From positions 4,632 to 60,920 of the forward strand of contig JARGPH010000017.1 in NCBI GenBank assembly GCA_029213065.1: a DNA stretch of 56,289 bases. The letters are read 5' to 3'. This stretch comes from Verrucomicrobiales bacterium (GTDB lineage Bacteria; Verrucomicrobiota; Verrucomicrobiia; Verrucomicrobiales; DEV007). Positions 18,414-27,676 of this stretch are shown here, in pieces. The notes beneath the pieces are model-generated. The model was not told the DNA's origin. It saw only the letters and a program-made list of their open reading frames with translations, and did no database searches. The first letter of the stretch is position 1; the number at the start of each line of letters is the position of its first letter. Made by a program: the position numbers and the translations under genes.

Positions 18414-20138
18414 TCAGAAAATATCAGGTTCAACGACGTCATCGCCGGCGTGCATGAACCGGAAATCACAGCCCTCCGGTGCCTGAGTAATCTCATCGGC
18501 GTAGAGCTGACCGTAACCGCGGCGATGGCGACGGGGGGGAGCGGTCCATTCCGCGAGTCGTGTCTGCAGTTCTTCGTCCGAAATTTTCAGCTCGAGGATG
18601 CGTTTTTCGACATTTACCTCGATGATATCACCGTCTCGCACGGCTGCGAGCGGGCCGCCAATCGCCGACTCCGGGGCGATGTGAAGAACGCAGGCGCCGT
18701 AACTGGTTCCGCTCATGCGGGCGTCGGAAAGGCGCAGCATGTCGCGCACGCCCTGCTTGAGAAGGTAATTCGGGATCGGAAGCATTCCCCATTCAGGGAT
18801 TCCCGGAGCGCCGATCGGACCGGCATTCTGGAGGACAATGATGTGGACCGCGGTGAGACCCATCGACTCATCGTGAATTCGCTCTTTGAGGTCGGCGTAG
18901 TCTTTGAAAACGACGGCGGGGCCTTCGTGGGCGAGAAGCTTCGGTTCCGCTGCTGTTGGCTTGATCACCGCTCCGTCGGGGGCGAGATTGCCGCGAAGAA
19001 CAAAGGTGCCACCAGCATTGGAGACAGGCTTATCTAGAGGACGGATCACGTCGTCGTTGAAGACTTCGGCGCCTTCAAGATTCTCCCCGAGGGTTTTTCC
19101 GGAAACGGTCAGGGCATCGAGTTTGAGTTGTGATTTGATCTGGCTGAGAAGAGCGAGAATTCCCCCGGCATCATAAAAGTCCTCCATCACATATTCCCCG
19201 CAGGGGCGGATGTTGGCGATCACGGAGAGCTGCTGCGAGATCTCATCGAACTGTTCGAGCGTCAGCTTGATTCCGGCGCGGCCTGCCATCGCGATGAGGT
19301 GGATGATCGCGTTGGTCGATCCGCCCAGAGCCATGTCGGTGACGATTGCATTGTGGAAAGCGTCCTCCGTCAGCAAGTCGCGCGGGATGACTTTATCCCA
19401 GGCGAGATCGACGATGCGCCGCCCGCAGGCCGAGGCCATTCTCGCGTGAGTCGAATGCACTGCGGGAATCGAGGTCGAGCCGGGAAGGCAGAGGCCCAGC
19501 ACCTCGGCAATCGCAGTCATGGTCGAGGCGGTGCCCATTGTCATGCAATGGCCGGGGGAGCGTGCAATTCCGTCTTCGAGCTCGTTCCAGCCGTCTTCAC
19601 AGAGATTTCCGGCCTGACGTTCCGCCCAGTATTTCCACATGTCGGTTCCGGAGCCCAGTGTTTCGCCGCGCCAGCAGCCTTTCAGCATGGGGCCTGCGGG
19701 GAAAAAGATCGAGGGAAGGTTCGCCGAGGTCGCTCCCATGATGAGGGCGGGGACTGTCTTGTCGCAGCCCCCCATAAGAACGACGCCGTCGAGCGGGTAG
19801 CATCGCATCGTTTCCTCCACCTCGAGGGCGAGGAGATTCCGGTAATACATGCTCGTTGGCTTCATGAAGCTTTCCGAGAGCGACATCACGGGAATCTCGA
19901 CGGGGAAACCTCCCTGTTGCCAGACGCCTCGTTTCACTTCCTCGGCGCGGTCGCGAAAGTGGGTGTGACAGTTGTTCATGTCAGACCAGGTGTTGAGAAT
20001 GCCAATGACCGGCTTCGCTTTAAAATCCTCGGTATCGAATCCCATCTGCTTAAGGCGGGAGCGGTGACCAAAGCTGCGCTGATCGTCCGGAGCAAACCAG
20101 CGGGAGCTGCGAAGGGTGGAAGGGTCTCTTTCTGACAT
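18414..20138 (-). CDS. IlvD/Edd family sugar-acid dehydratase (L-arabinonate dehydratase-like)
   Basis: 574 residues, the usual length for this family. The three cysteine motifs for the iron-sulfur cluster are present: NNCHTH (Cys57), GGCDKT (Cys125) and SPGHCMTMGTAST (Cys198). The N-terminus (LRSSRWFAPDDQRSFGHRSR) and the C-terminus (PPRRHRRGYGQLYAD) are those of pentonate and other sugar-acid dehydratases rather than the branched-chain amino-acid enzyme. It would remove water from an aldonate to give a 2-keto-3-deoxy acid in the cytoplasm. It stands 70 bp upstream of the BON-like gene and diverges from the SGNH-like gene at 20243. The substrate is uncertain. Confidence 0.88.
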   Translation of the reverse strand: MSERDPSTLRSSRWFAPDDQRSFGHRSRLKQMGFDTEDFKAKPVIGILNTWSDMNNCHTHFRDRAEEVKRGVWQQGGFPVEIPVMSLSESFMKPTSMYYRNLLALEVEETMRCYPLDGVVLMGGCDKTVPALIMGATSANLPSIFFPAGPMLKGCWRGETLGSGTDMWKYWAERQAGNLCEDGWNELEDGIARSPGHCMTMGTASTMTAIAEVLGLCLPGSTSIPAVHSTHARMASACGRRIVDLAWDKVIPRDLLTEDAFHNAIVTDMALGGSTNAIIHLIAMAGRAGIKLTLEQFDEISQQLSVIANIRPCGEYVMEDFYDAGGILALLSQIKSQLKLDALTVSGKTLGENLEGAEVFNDDVIRPLDKPVSNAGGTFVLRGNLAPDGAVIKPTAAEPKLLAHEGPAVVFKDYADLKERIHDESMGLTAVHIIVLQNAGPIGAPGIPEWGMLPIPNYLLKQGVRDMLRLSDARMSGTSYGACVLHIAPESAIGGPLAAVRDGDIIEVNVEKRILELKISDEELQTRLAEWTAPPRRHRRGYGQLYADEITQAPEGCDFRFMHAGDDVVEPDIF

Positions 20139-20242
20139 AAGGAATTTGTAGCGCGAACCAAAAGAATGGGAAGGGAAACTTTTGAGTAGTTGGCCGCCAT
20201 CCCGTCCTTGCAGATGATTGCATCAGTCGCCAACATGTCAGG

Positions 20243-21253
20243 ATGAGGAGAGCGATCCTGTTGACAGTTCTTTTGGGATGCCTGTTTGAGGCGAATGCGT
20301 TTGATCCGGCCCTGCAGGATGACTCGCAGGCGCTGGTGCGGCATTTTAAGAAGCCACCCAATCCTGTTGGGCCTGCAATCAAAGAGGGTTCCTTCGTGCC
20401 CAATGAGGGTGAAACGATCTCGCTGATGGGTGGGGCGGATGTCTACTTGATGCGGCAGTCTCCCGATTTGGATATCGCGATGCTCTCTGCATGGAAGGGA
20501 AAGAAACTCCGGGTTCGGAATCTTGGGTGGTCAGCGGATACCGTTTACCGTCAACAACGTCCGATGTATTTTTACACTGAAAAAGGTGACGATCGTGAGG
20601 GCAGTGTTCCCGATCTTCGTGAGAAAATTGATCCGGGAACGATGATCCTCATGTTCGGGAAAATGGAATCACTGGACGGAGAGGCCCGTCTTTCTGAATT
20701 CGTGACGAGCTACGAAGCTCTCGTCTCCGCGTTGAAGCGCTTTTCTGAACGCATCGTCCTCGTCGCTCCGATACCCTTTAGTGAGGCCGAGACACCAGCT
20801 CAACCCGGTGGAGATAGTCGCGAATTGGCTGAGGAAAGAAATGTCATCCTCGCGAAGTATACGGAGGCGATCAGAGCCCTCGCGGAAAGGCAGGGTGTCC
20901 GCTATTTTGATTCGGGTGATTACGAGCCGGGTGCTTTCAGCGGGAACGGGCTTTACCTTTCTGAAACCGGTCAAAGGCAGTTTGCGGTCAGACTGGCGAA
21001 GGAGCTGGGATGGAAAGGGGAGTGGCACGACGGGATTGAAGAAGAGGTTCGATTGAAGAATCAGTTATGGCATCAGTATTACCGGCCGACGAACTGGGCA
21101 TTCCTTTTCGGGGATCGCCAGAGTGTTCCCAGCTCGCGGGACAATGAAGACCCGAGCCGCCGATGGTTTGAAGAGGAAATTCAGGAGATCCCGTCGCTTA
21201 TCGAAGCCTCGGAGAAGCGCCTGTGGAAACTCACCGAAGGGATCGTGAAATGA
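20243..21253 (+). CDS. SGNH-fold protein with degenerate active site
   Basis: 336 residues with an N-terminal export signal; LLGC at residues 10-13 may be a lipobox, or cleavage may follow ANA at 19. The layout of an SGNH hydrolase is present, but block I reads LMGGADVY (63-66 in place of GDS), block II is RNLGWSADTV, block III is FGKMES where GxND is expected, and block V reads NGLYLS (235-240) in place of DxxH. It therefore lacks both Ser and His and should not act as an esterase by the usual mechanism. Its last bases overlap the start of the dehydrogenase gene (ATGA), so the two are probably made together. Confidence 0.7.
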   Translation: MRRAILLTVLLGCLFEANAFDPALQDDSQALVRHFKKPPNPVGPAIKEGSFVPNEGETISLMGGADVYLMRQSPDLDIAMLSAWKGKKLRVRNLGWSADTVYRQQRPMYFYTEKGDDREGSVPDLREKIDPGTMILMFGKMESLDGEARLSEFVTSYEALVSALKRFSERIVLVAPIPFSEAETPAQPGGDSRELAEERNVILAKYTEAIRALAERQGVRYFDSGDYEPGAFSGNGLYLSETGQRQFAVRLAKELGWKGEWHDGIEEEVRLKNQLWHQYYRPTNWAFLFGDRQSVPSSRDNEDPSRRWFEEEIQEIPSLIEASEKRLWKLTEGIVK

Positions 21254-23925
21254 AGTGTTTATTGACTAATCTAATCGCTGTCGTCGCTCTGGCATTCTCG
21301 TCTTCAGTGGAGGCAGTATCCGTGGGGAAGACTGCAAAAGACAATTCGGTCGAGGCTCAGTTGGAGGCTTTCAAGGTCCACCCGGATTTTGAAATCAATC
21401 TCTTCGCCGACGAATCGATGGGTATCGCCAATCCGATTGCAATGCACTGGGATGAGCGGGGACGGCTCTGGGTTCTTACGACCCTGACATACGCCCAGCT
21501 AAAACCCGGACAGGGACCGAATGACACCCTCGTGATTCTCGAAGACACCGACGGAGACGGAAGGGCGGATAAATCAACCGTCTTCGCTGACGGCCTCGAT
21601 ATGCCGATGGGATTCGCCCTTTATGAGGATGGCGTCTTTGTCGGCGAAGGAGCCGATCTCCTTTTTCTGAAGGATGAGGATGGGGATGACGTCGCCGAGA
21701 GTCGTGAAGTTGTTCTCACCGGTTTCGGGACAGGGGATACGCACCAGAACATATCCAATTTCACATGGGGGCCGGACGAGTGTTTGTATTTCAGTCAGGG
21801 CTTGCACTGTTATTCCCGCGTCGAAACGCCATGGGGAATTGTCAGAGGGGATACCGCCGGGTTCTGGCGATTTGATCCGCGCACCCTGCGGCTTGATCCG
21901 TTTTGTTTCCCCGCTCTCGCGAGCCAGAACCCCTGCGGCATTGTTTTTGATAAAGAAGGGTCGCTGTTCATCAAATCGAATAACAAGGAGCTCATCTTTG
22001 CGACGCCGGGTCTGATTCCGACAGCTCACCAGAATAATCTGGAGCCGATCGGTAACATCGGATCAACCCCCGGAAAGTCGATGGGCGGTGAATACGTGGC
22101 CTCAGCGCATCTCCCTGACTGGATTCAAAATCACATTCTCATCGCCGGTTACTATTCGCACCGTGTCAGTGCCTATCCGCTTGTGAAAGAGGGCTCCGGC
22201 TTCGCGAAAGTGGAGCCTCTTGAAATCCTCTCTTCCGAACACTCAAGTTTCCGTCCGGTTGAAATTCGAATCGGGGGAGACGGGGCTATCTACGTCGCTG
22301 ACTGGTTCAACCCTATTATTGGTCACTACCAGGCGTCCCTGCGGCACCCTGACAGAGACGCAGAGCACGGGCGCATCTGGCGCATGACTGCGAAAGGTCG
22401 TGAATTGACCCGACAGCTGCCGCTGTATCATCAGTTGCGTGTTAGTGACGTCCAGGACAAAACGCCCTATATGGGAATGGACGCGGCGATCGAAGATCCG
22501 CGTGCGAGGCTGCGCGCCATCGTTGCCGAGGCCGGACGGAAGGACGCTGAGGCGATGAAAGAAATTTTGAAAGCTCTCGATTATCCTCGTGATCGCTTTA
22601 TCGACTACGCACTGGAACAGTCGGTGCACGCTTTGGCTCCCTACTGGCTGCCTGCGGTGGAATCGGGTGACTTGCAATTCAAAGATTCGGAACACCTTGC
22701 TTACGCTTTGGAAACCATCGGTGGCGCTGATGCTCTGAAAATTGCTAAGCGCTCCTTCTCTGATGAATCGCTGTCCGATGAGAAGCGAGCCCGTTTTGCC
22801 TCAGTTATTGCGAAAACAGGAGGGCCTGACGACTTACGTTCTCTCATCAATCCGCAAACCAGTGCGGCGACACTGAAGGCGATTGCCGAGGCCTCGGGGA
22901 AGCGCCGCGTTCGGCCGCCGGAGGGATTCGAGGATGATTTGTTAGCTCTTCTCGGATCGCAGGATCAGGCAATGCAGGTAAGCGCCATCCGTGTGGCCGG
23001 ACTCTGGAATGTGGCGAAAGCATCCAGCGTGATTCGCGAAACGATGTTGAATCGCGAGGCATCTCCCGAGTTGCGGAACGCCGCCGTTAGGGCTTTTACT
23101 CAAATTGAAAAGGGGGAGAGCGTTCCGGATCTTCTCGGGTTGTGGAGCAGTGAGAATGAGGCGCTGAAAGCTGCGGTTATGGCGGCGCTGGTGGAGGTTG
23201 CCCCGGTTCGAGCTGCTGAGAAAGCGGCTGAATATCTTGTCGGAATCAGCACGGCTGAGAAAGCGAGCCCCATCGTGAGTCCATTTCTGGCGAGAGAAAG
23301 AGGCCCGCAGGAACTGGCTTCGGCATTGAAAACGGCCGGTCTCGGAAGAGAATCAGCGACTGCTCTTTCCACCGCAATGAGTCAGATGGGACGCGGAGAT
23401 GAAGCTTTGTCAGGTGTGATTCAGGACGCGATGGGAGTTGCCTCCGGAGCGCGGGCCTACTCGGCTGAGTTTGTGAAAGCACTCGCCGCTGAGGTGGTTG
23501 CTTCGGGAGATCCTGAAGCCGGCGGGAAGATCTATCAGCGTGCCGAGTTGACCTGTTTCGCCTGCCACCAACTGAAGGGAGTCGGCGGTATCATCGGGCC
23601 TTCGCTCGATACGGTCGGTGCGGGACTCACACCTGATCTCCTTATTGAGTCTGTCCTCTGGCCTCAGCGACAGTTGAAAGAGGGATACTTTTCCACTCTG
23701 GTTTCCACCAAAGGCGGGGACTCCTTCTCGGGATACAAGGAAAAGGACGACGCTGAATTCATCTACCTCAAAGACACCGCGTCCGGGGAAGTGAAAGCGA
23801 TTCAGCGCGCCGAGATTTCCAAAATTACGAATGCAGGTTCACTCATGCCTCAAGGCCTCACCAACAGCCTCAGTGATGAGGAATTGCGGGATCTGATCGC
23901 TTATCTGGCGAGTTTGAAAGGGTAG
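21250..23925 (+). CDS. Membrane-bound dehydrogenase/HEAT/cytochrome c protein (PVC-type CxxCH)
   Basis: 891 residues from the ATG at 21250, which overlaps the stop of the preceding gene; an in-frame ATG at 21223 would destroy the signal peptide. Signal peptide to about residue 22 (SSVEA/VS). The propeller begins FKVHPDFEINLFADESMG and contains calcium-like loops DTDGDGRAD and DEDGDDVAE. HEAT-like helical repeats fill about 410-740. The C-terminal heme domain has CFACHQ (Cys769-His773) and the family's IGPSLDTVGAG and NSLSDEELRDLIAYL motifs. It would oxidise a carbohydrate and pass electrons to its heme, in the periplasm. Its fused relative is at 12421. Confidence 0.93.
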   Translation: MKCLLTNLIAVVALAFSSSVEAVSVGKTAKDNSVEAQLEAFKVHPDFEINLFADESMGIANPIAMHWDERGRLWVLTTLTYAQLKPGQGPNDTLVILEDTDGDGRADKSTVFADGLDMPMGFALYEDGVFVGEGADLLFLKDEDGDDVAESREVVLTGFGTGDTHQNISNFTWGPDECLYFSQGLHCYSRVETPWGIVRGDTAGFWRFDPRTLRLDPFCFPALASQNPCGIVFDKEGSLFIKSNNKELIFATPGLIPTAHQNNLEPIGNIGSTPGKSMGGEYVASAHLPDWIQNHILIAGYYSHRVSAYPLVKEGSGFAKVEPLEILSSEHSSFRPVEIRIGGDGAIYVADWFNPIIGHYQASLRHPDRDAEHGRIWRMTAKGRELTRQLPLYHQLRVSDVQDKTPYMGMDAAIEDPRARLRAIVAEAGRKDAEAMKEILKALDYPRDRFIDYALEQSVHALAPYWLPAVESGDLQFKDSEHLAYALETIGGADALKIAKRSFSDESLSDEKRARFASVIAKTGGPDDLRSLINPQTSAATLKAIAEASGKRRVRPPEGFEDDLLALLGSQDQAMQVSAIRVAGLWNVAKASSVIRETMLNREASPELRNAAVRAFTQIEKGESVPDLLGLWSSENEALKAAVMAALVEVAPVRAAEKAAEYLVGISTAEKASPIVSPFLARERGPQELASALKTAGLGRESATALSTAMSQMGRGDEALSGVIQDAMGVASGARAYSAEFVKALAAEVVASGDPEAGGKIYQRAELTCFACHQLKGVGGIIGPSLDTVGAGLTPDLLIESVLWPQRQLKEGYFSTLVSTKGGDSFSGYKEKDDAEFIYLKDTASGEVKAIQRAEISKITNAGSLMPQGLTNSLSDEELRDLIAYLASLKG

Positions 23926-23970
23926 CCTCGAAGCTTGGTTAGAATATCGGCGGCGGTCGTGCCCCATTGC

Positions 23971-24036
23971 TGGAATGAGTTTCATTCCTCTACCTGAACG
24001 CTTGTGACGAAGGTAGAGGAACGAGAATTCGTTCCA
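23971..24036. repeat. Nested palindromic element (three stem-loops)
   Basis: Two arms of 25-26 bases (23971-23995 and 24011-24036) are imperfect inverted copies of each other. Each arm also folds on itself: GGAATGA with TCATTCC (23972-23988), and GGAACGA with TCGTTCC (24018-24035). The outer stem CCTCTACCT/AGGTAGAGG (23987-23995, 24011-24019) joins them. It lies between two convergent genes and may end both transcripts; the layout also recalls REP-type elements. Confidence 0.6.
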
Positions 24037-24066
24037 GAGGACATCGGGCCTTTGCGCGCCCTTTTT

Positions 24067-25989
24067 CTATGCCATCAGCTTTGCGATGATCGCGTCGACG
24101 TCGTAGACGCAGCCGCCCCAGGTTCCGCCGCTGACATTCTGCATTGCGGCCCAGAGGCGGGTGTCACCGGGGACGTTGGGAAGCGGCTTCAGCTTTTCGT
24201 TGGTTTCCCTCGCGGTGAGTTCATGGAAATCACCGGCATAATCGACCGAACCGGTCATCTCGCGGCAATCAATCTTCACTCGAATGAGATCGCCGTCCTG
24301 CACTTTTCCAATCGGACCACCGGCCCAGGCCTCGGGGGAAATGTGGCCGACGCAGGCACCGGTCGAAACGCCTGAGAAGCGTCCGTCGGTGATGAGGGCG
24401 ACGTTTTTGCCCCAGGGAAGGTGTTTTAAGGCGATCGTAAGTTGCGCCGTTTCCGGCATGCCGCATCCGATCGGTCCAAGGCCGATGAGAACGATGACGT
24501 CTCCCTCTTTGATCTTATCGTCTCCGGTGGATTTGACCGCTGCGATCGCGTCCGGTTCCGAGGCAAAGACGCGGGCAGGTCCCTCGTGAAGGTAGATGCC
24601 GTTCTCATCGATTTTTGAAGGATCGATCGCGGTGGATTTGATGACGGAACCCTCCGGGGTGAGGTTTCCTCCGGGGAAGGTCACCGTCGAAGTCAGTCCA
24701 CGGGATGCGGCGACTTCGGGTGACATGATGACATTGTCAGGATCGATTCCGTCGAGTTGAGTCAGCTTCTCGCGAAGGCGTTGACGGCGTTCTGATTTCT
24801 CCCACCACTCGAGATTCTCTCCGAGGGTTTTCCCGGAAACGGTCATGGCGTCGAGACGAAGCATGCCCTTGTCGCGGAGGTGGAGCATTACTTCGGGGAC
24901 GCCTCCGGCGAGAAAGACCTGAACGGTGGCGTGGTGCACGGGGCCGTTCGGGAGAGCGTCGACGATGCGTGGAATCTCGGCATTGACCCGTCTCCAGTCG
25001 TCGACAGTGGGGCGTCGCACTCCGGCCTGATGAGCGACGGCGGGAAGGTGCATGATCAAATTGGTGGAACCACCGAAAGCGGCGTGAACTGCGAGTGCAT
25101 TTTCGAAAGCGTCTTCAGTGAGGATGTCTTTGGTGTTAATGCCCCGGTTCTGAAGCGTCATCACCGCTGCGCCGGAACGTCTCGCCATGTCTCTCCAGAT
25201 TTCCGAGCCGGAAGGGGCGAGAGCCGAATGCGGCAGTGTCAGGCCAAGCGCTTCCGCAATAACCTGACTCGTTGCGGCGGTCCCGAGAAACTGGCAGCCA
25301 CCACCGGGGGAGGCACAGGCGCGACATCCGGCCTCGGCAGCATCAGCAAGGCTCATTGTGCCCTGAGCGTAGCGGGCCCCGATCGTCTGAATACGCCCGA
25401 GGTCTTCTTCGGTGTCTTCGCTCACGAGGGTTACGCCACCGGGGACGAGAATCGACGGCATGTCGTGGCAGGAGGCCAGTGCCATCATCATCGCGGGAAG
25501 TCCTTTGTCACAGGTCGCGACCCCTACGACCCCTTTGCGGGTCGGGAGGGAACGGATCAGTCGGCGCATCACGGTCGATGCGTCGTTGCGGAAGGGGAGA
25601 GAATCCATCATCCCGTCGGTTCCCTGAGTTCGTCCGTCGCAGGGATCGCTTACGAAGCCGGCGAAGGGAACGCCACCGAGAGAGGCAATGATTTTTGCTG
25701 CCTCCTCCATGAGCAGGCCCACTTCAAAATGACCACTGTGATAGCCGAGCGCCGTCGGTGTTCCGTCAGGCTGGCGAATCCCGCCCTGAGTGCTCAGAAT
25801 AAGGAAATCGCCGCCGTCGACTTTATCCGCGTCCCAGCCCATTCCGACGTTCTGGGTCCAGCCGAAAAGGTTGCCGCTGGGTTGGGTGGAGAGCTGTTCG
25901 GGGGAAAAGGGGAGCAAGCCGGATGGCCCCGGTGCGGTGGTGCGAAGAACGTAAATACTTTCGTCCTGAGAATCGAGAAGTGGATGCAT
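24067..25989 (-). CDS. YjhG/YagF-type sugar-acid dehydratase (D-xylonate dehydratase-like)
   Basis: 640 residues, slightly shorter than E. coli YjhG and YagF. The N-terminal segment SGNLFGWTQNVGMGWD and the block LGYHSGHFEVGLLMEEAA are diagnostic of the YjhG branch of the IlvD/Edd superfamily. Cluster-type cysteines are at 117 (SDPCDGRTQG), 160 (VATCDKG) and about 232 (SPGGGCQFLGTA). It would dehydrate a pentonate such as D-xylonate to the 2-keto-3-deoxy acid. The FAH-family gene lies 11 bp upstream on the same strand, making a two-gene operon that covers two successive steps of a Weimberg-type pathway. Substrate from sequence is likely but not proven. Confidence 0.9.
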   Translation of the reverse strand: MHPLLDSQDESIYVLRTTAPGPSGLLPFSPEQLSTQPSGNLFGWTQNVGMGWDADKVDGGDFLILSTQGGIRQPDGTPTALGYHSGHFEVGLLMEEAAKIIASLGGVPFAGFVSDPCDGRTQGTDGMMDSLPFRNDASTVMRRLIRSLPTRKGVVGVATCDKGLPAMMMALASCHDMPSILVPGGVTLVSEDTEEDLGRIQTIGARYAQGTMSLADAAEAGCRACASPGGGCQFLGTAATSQVIAEALGLTLPHSALAPSGSEIWRDMARRSGAAVMTLQNRGINTKDILTEDAFENALAVHAAFGGSTNLIMHLPAVAHQAGVRRPTVDDWRRVNAEIPRIVDALPNGPVHHATVQVFLAGGVPEVMLHLRDKGMLRLDAMTVSGKTLGENLEWWEKSERRQRLREKLTQLDGIDPDNVIMSPEVAASRGLTSTVTFPGGNLTPEGSVIKSTAIDPSKIDENGIYLHEGPARVFASEPDAIAAVKSTGDDKIKEGDVIVLIGLGPIGCGMPETAQLTIALKHLPWGKNVALITDGRFSGVSTGACVGHISPEAWAGGPIGKVQDGDLIRVKIDCREMTGSVDYAGDFHELTARETNEKLKPLPNVPGDTRLWAAMQNVSGGTWGGCVYDVDAIIAKLMA

Positions 25990-26000
25990 GGTGTCAGTGC

Positions 26001-26852
26001 TTAAACCTTTTCCACGGTATTGGTGAGAGTTCCAATACCATCAATGGTGATGGACACTTCGTCGTCCACTTGCAGCGTGAAATCCGAGTCGGGAACGATT
26101 CCGGTGCCGGTCATGAGGTAGGCCCCGTGAGTGAATTTGTTGCAGCGGAAGAGAAAGCCGGCGAGCTCCTCGAAGGTGCGCTTGATTTGATCGATCGCGG
26201 TCTCTCCGCTGAAAACCACTGATCCGCTGCGGGTGATCGTGATACTTATGCTCGTGTCAGGTGCAGCAGCTTCACCCACGACGAGGCAGGGGCCGAGCGC
26301 GCAGGCTCCGGTGTAGCTTTTTGCCTGTGGCAGGTAGAGCGGGTTTTCCCCTTCAATCGAGCGCGAGCTCATGTCGTTGCCGATCGTGTAACCGAAAATG
26401 TCGCCGGCGCTGGAGATTGCGAGAGTGAACTCCGGCTCGGGAACATCCCAGGTGGAGTCGTGACGAATCCCGACGTGTTCGAGATGCCCGCGGACGCGAG
26501 CGGCGGTGGATTTAAAGAACAGTTCGGGGCGCTCGGCGTCATAGACTTTGTCGTAAAAGACATCGCCTCCGGCGGACTCCGCTTCTTCCATGCGGGCGGT
26601 TCGACTGCGGAAATAGGTGACTCCCGAAGCCCAGACTTCCTGCTGGCCGATCGGAGCCTGGAGGGGGATTCCGCGATGCATCGGCTCACCATCGGATGCG
26701 GCCTCAAACGCGTCGGAAACGAACTGATGAGGGTGGGGGGAGCTGAAAAGGTCATCGAACGAGAAACCCGGTTGAACGAATTTAAAGACGCCCGGGGAAT
26801 CGGTGTTTTCGATGAAAACCGCTTCGTGACTGCGAAAGATGCGAAATGCCAT
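26001..26852 (-). CDS. Fumarylacetoacetate hydrolase (FAH) family protein, likely 2-keto-3-deoxy-pentonate dehydratase
   Basis: 283 residues from the ATG at 26852 (an upstream start at 26894 only adds 14 residues unlike the family). The FAH fold is recognised by YDAERPELFFKSTAARV, then IGNDMSSRSIEGENPLYLPQ and SYTGACALGP, with an acidic metal site spread over these loops. This subgroup includes enzymes that remove water from 2-keto-3-deoxy-L-arabinonate or -D-xylonate to give 2-oxoglutarate semialdehyde. That fits the YjhG-type dehydratase 11 bp downstream, which would make its substrate. The semialdehyde dehydrogenase that completes the route is not in this window. Cytoplasmic. Confidence 0.85.
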   Translation of the reverse strand: MAFRIFRSHEAVFIENTDSPGVFKFVQPGFSFDDLFSSPHPHQFVSDAFEAASDGEPMHRGIPLQAPIGQQEVWASGVTYFRSRTARMEEAESAGGDVFYDKVYDAERPELFFKSTAARVRGHLEHVGIRHDSTWDVPEPEFTLAISSAGDIFGYTIGNDMSSRSIEGENPLYLPQAKSYTGACALGPCLVVGEAAAPDTSISITITRSGSVVFSGETAIDQIKRTFEELAGFLFRCNKFTHGAYLMTGTGIVPDSDFTLQVDDEVSITIDGIGTLTNTVEKV

Positions 26853-26938
26853 AGCGCGATGATACCGAAAAGCGGGGAGTCTTCCAGCACTCAAGAGGAC
26901 GTAGTTGAGTGTTTCAGGGATTGCGATTAGGCTGAGAG

Positions 26939-27676
26939 GTGAATTCTCTGACCATACCCTGTTGGATCGCTGCCTTAACCCTCTTGAGTGCTACATTCGG
27001 GTTTGGTGAGTCGGCTTCGGTCGCGACGATCGATTCGTCAGATCTCGTTGAATACGAGAGCCAACCTGCGCCGGTTAAGGAACTGATCGATAAGGCTCTC
27101 GCCTTGACGAAAAAGAAGCTCTCCTACACCTACGGTTCCAATTCGCCCGCCAACAGGGGGATGGATTGTTCGGGGACGGTTCAGCACACCTTGAGCCTCA
27201 TGGCAGAGGGGAAGGTTCCGCGCAGTTCCTACGGAATGTATCACTGGGTCAAGGACAGTGGAAACCTCGTCGAAACGCCGGGCGTGACTGAAACGACGGA
27301 TTCTGTTTTCGCCGATCTGAAACCCGGCGATCTACTTTTCTGGGTGGGTACCGATGTCACCAAGGGGAGGGTTCCTCCGATTTCTCACGTAATGGTCTAT
27401 CTGGGAACCCTGAAAAAGGACGGTAAGGGCGTCGTCTTCGGTGCGAGCAGCGGGAGGCGCTACCGGGGAAAGCGCATCCACGGGGTAAGCGTTTTTGACT
27501 GGAAGGTTCCGTCAAAATCGAGCAAAGCCAAATTCGTCGGATACGGCCCTGTTCCGGGATTAATCAAGGAGGGTGAAGTCGCGGCAGCCCCTGCTGAGAC
27601 GGCTCCTGAGAAAAAGAAGGGGTTGAAATCGGCACTTGAATTTCTCTTCAAAAACCCCGACAATTCTGTCCAATGA
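26939..27676 (+). CDS. Secreted NlpC/P60 (C40) peptidase
   Basis: 245 residues, GTG start at 26939. The signal peptide ends near GFGESA. The catalytic Cys77 is in GMDCSGTVQ and the His150 in PPISHVMVYLG; the domain also has YTYGSNSPANRG ahead and the usual LKPGDLLFW strand between. C40 enzymes cut peptide bonds in peptidoglycan stems. The protein ends with an Ala/Glu/Lys-rich tail. Its stop overlaps the start of the glycine-zipper lipoprotein by ATGA, so the pair probably acts together in the envelope. It diverges from the FAH gene. Confidence 0.9.
   Translation: MNSLTIPCWIAALTLLSATFGFGESASVATIDSSDLVEYESQPAPVKELIDKALALTKKKLSYTYGSNSPANRGMDCSGTVQHTLSLMAEGKVPRSSYGMYHWVKDSGNLVETPGVTETTDSVFADLKPGDLLFWVGTDVTKGRVPPISHVMVYLGTLKKDGKGVVFGASSGRRYRGKRIHGVSVFDWKVPSKSSKAKFVGYGPVPGLIKEGEVAAAPAETAPEKKKGLKSALEFLFKNPDNSVQ

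Noticed and set aside
19299-20135. 278-codon plus-strand reading frame
   Set aside because: Antisense to the sugar-acid dehydratase at 18414-20138, which has all three family cysteine motifs.
18414-20138. Branched-chain dihydroxy-acid dehydratase (ilvD)
   Set aside because: The N- and C-terminal segments fit the sugar-acid dehydratase branch, so the biosynthetic name was not used.
24880-26004. 374-codon plus-strand reading frame
   Set aside because: It lies antisense to the YjhG-type dehydratase, whose cysteine motifs and family match are clear; the protein in the other frame has no recognisable fold.
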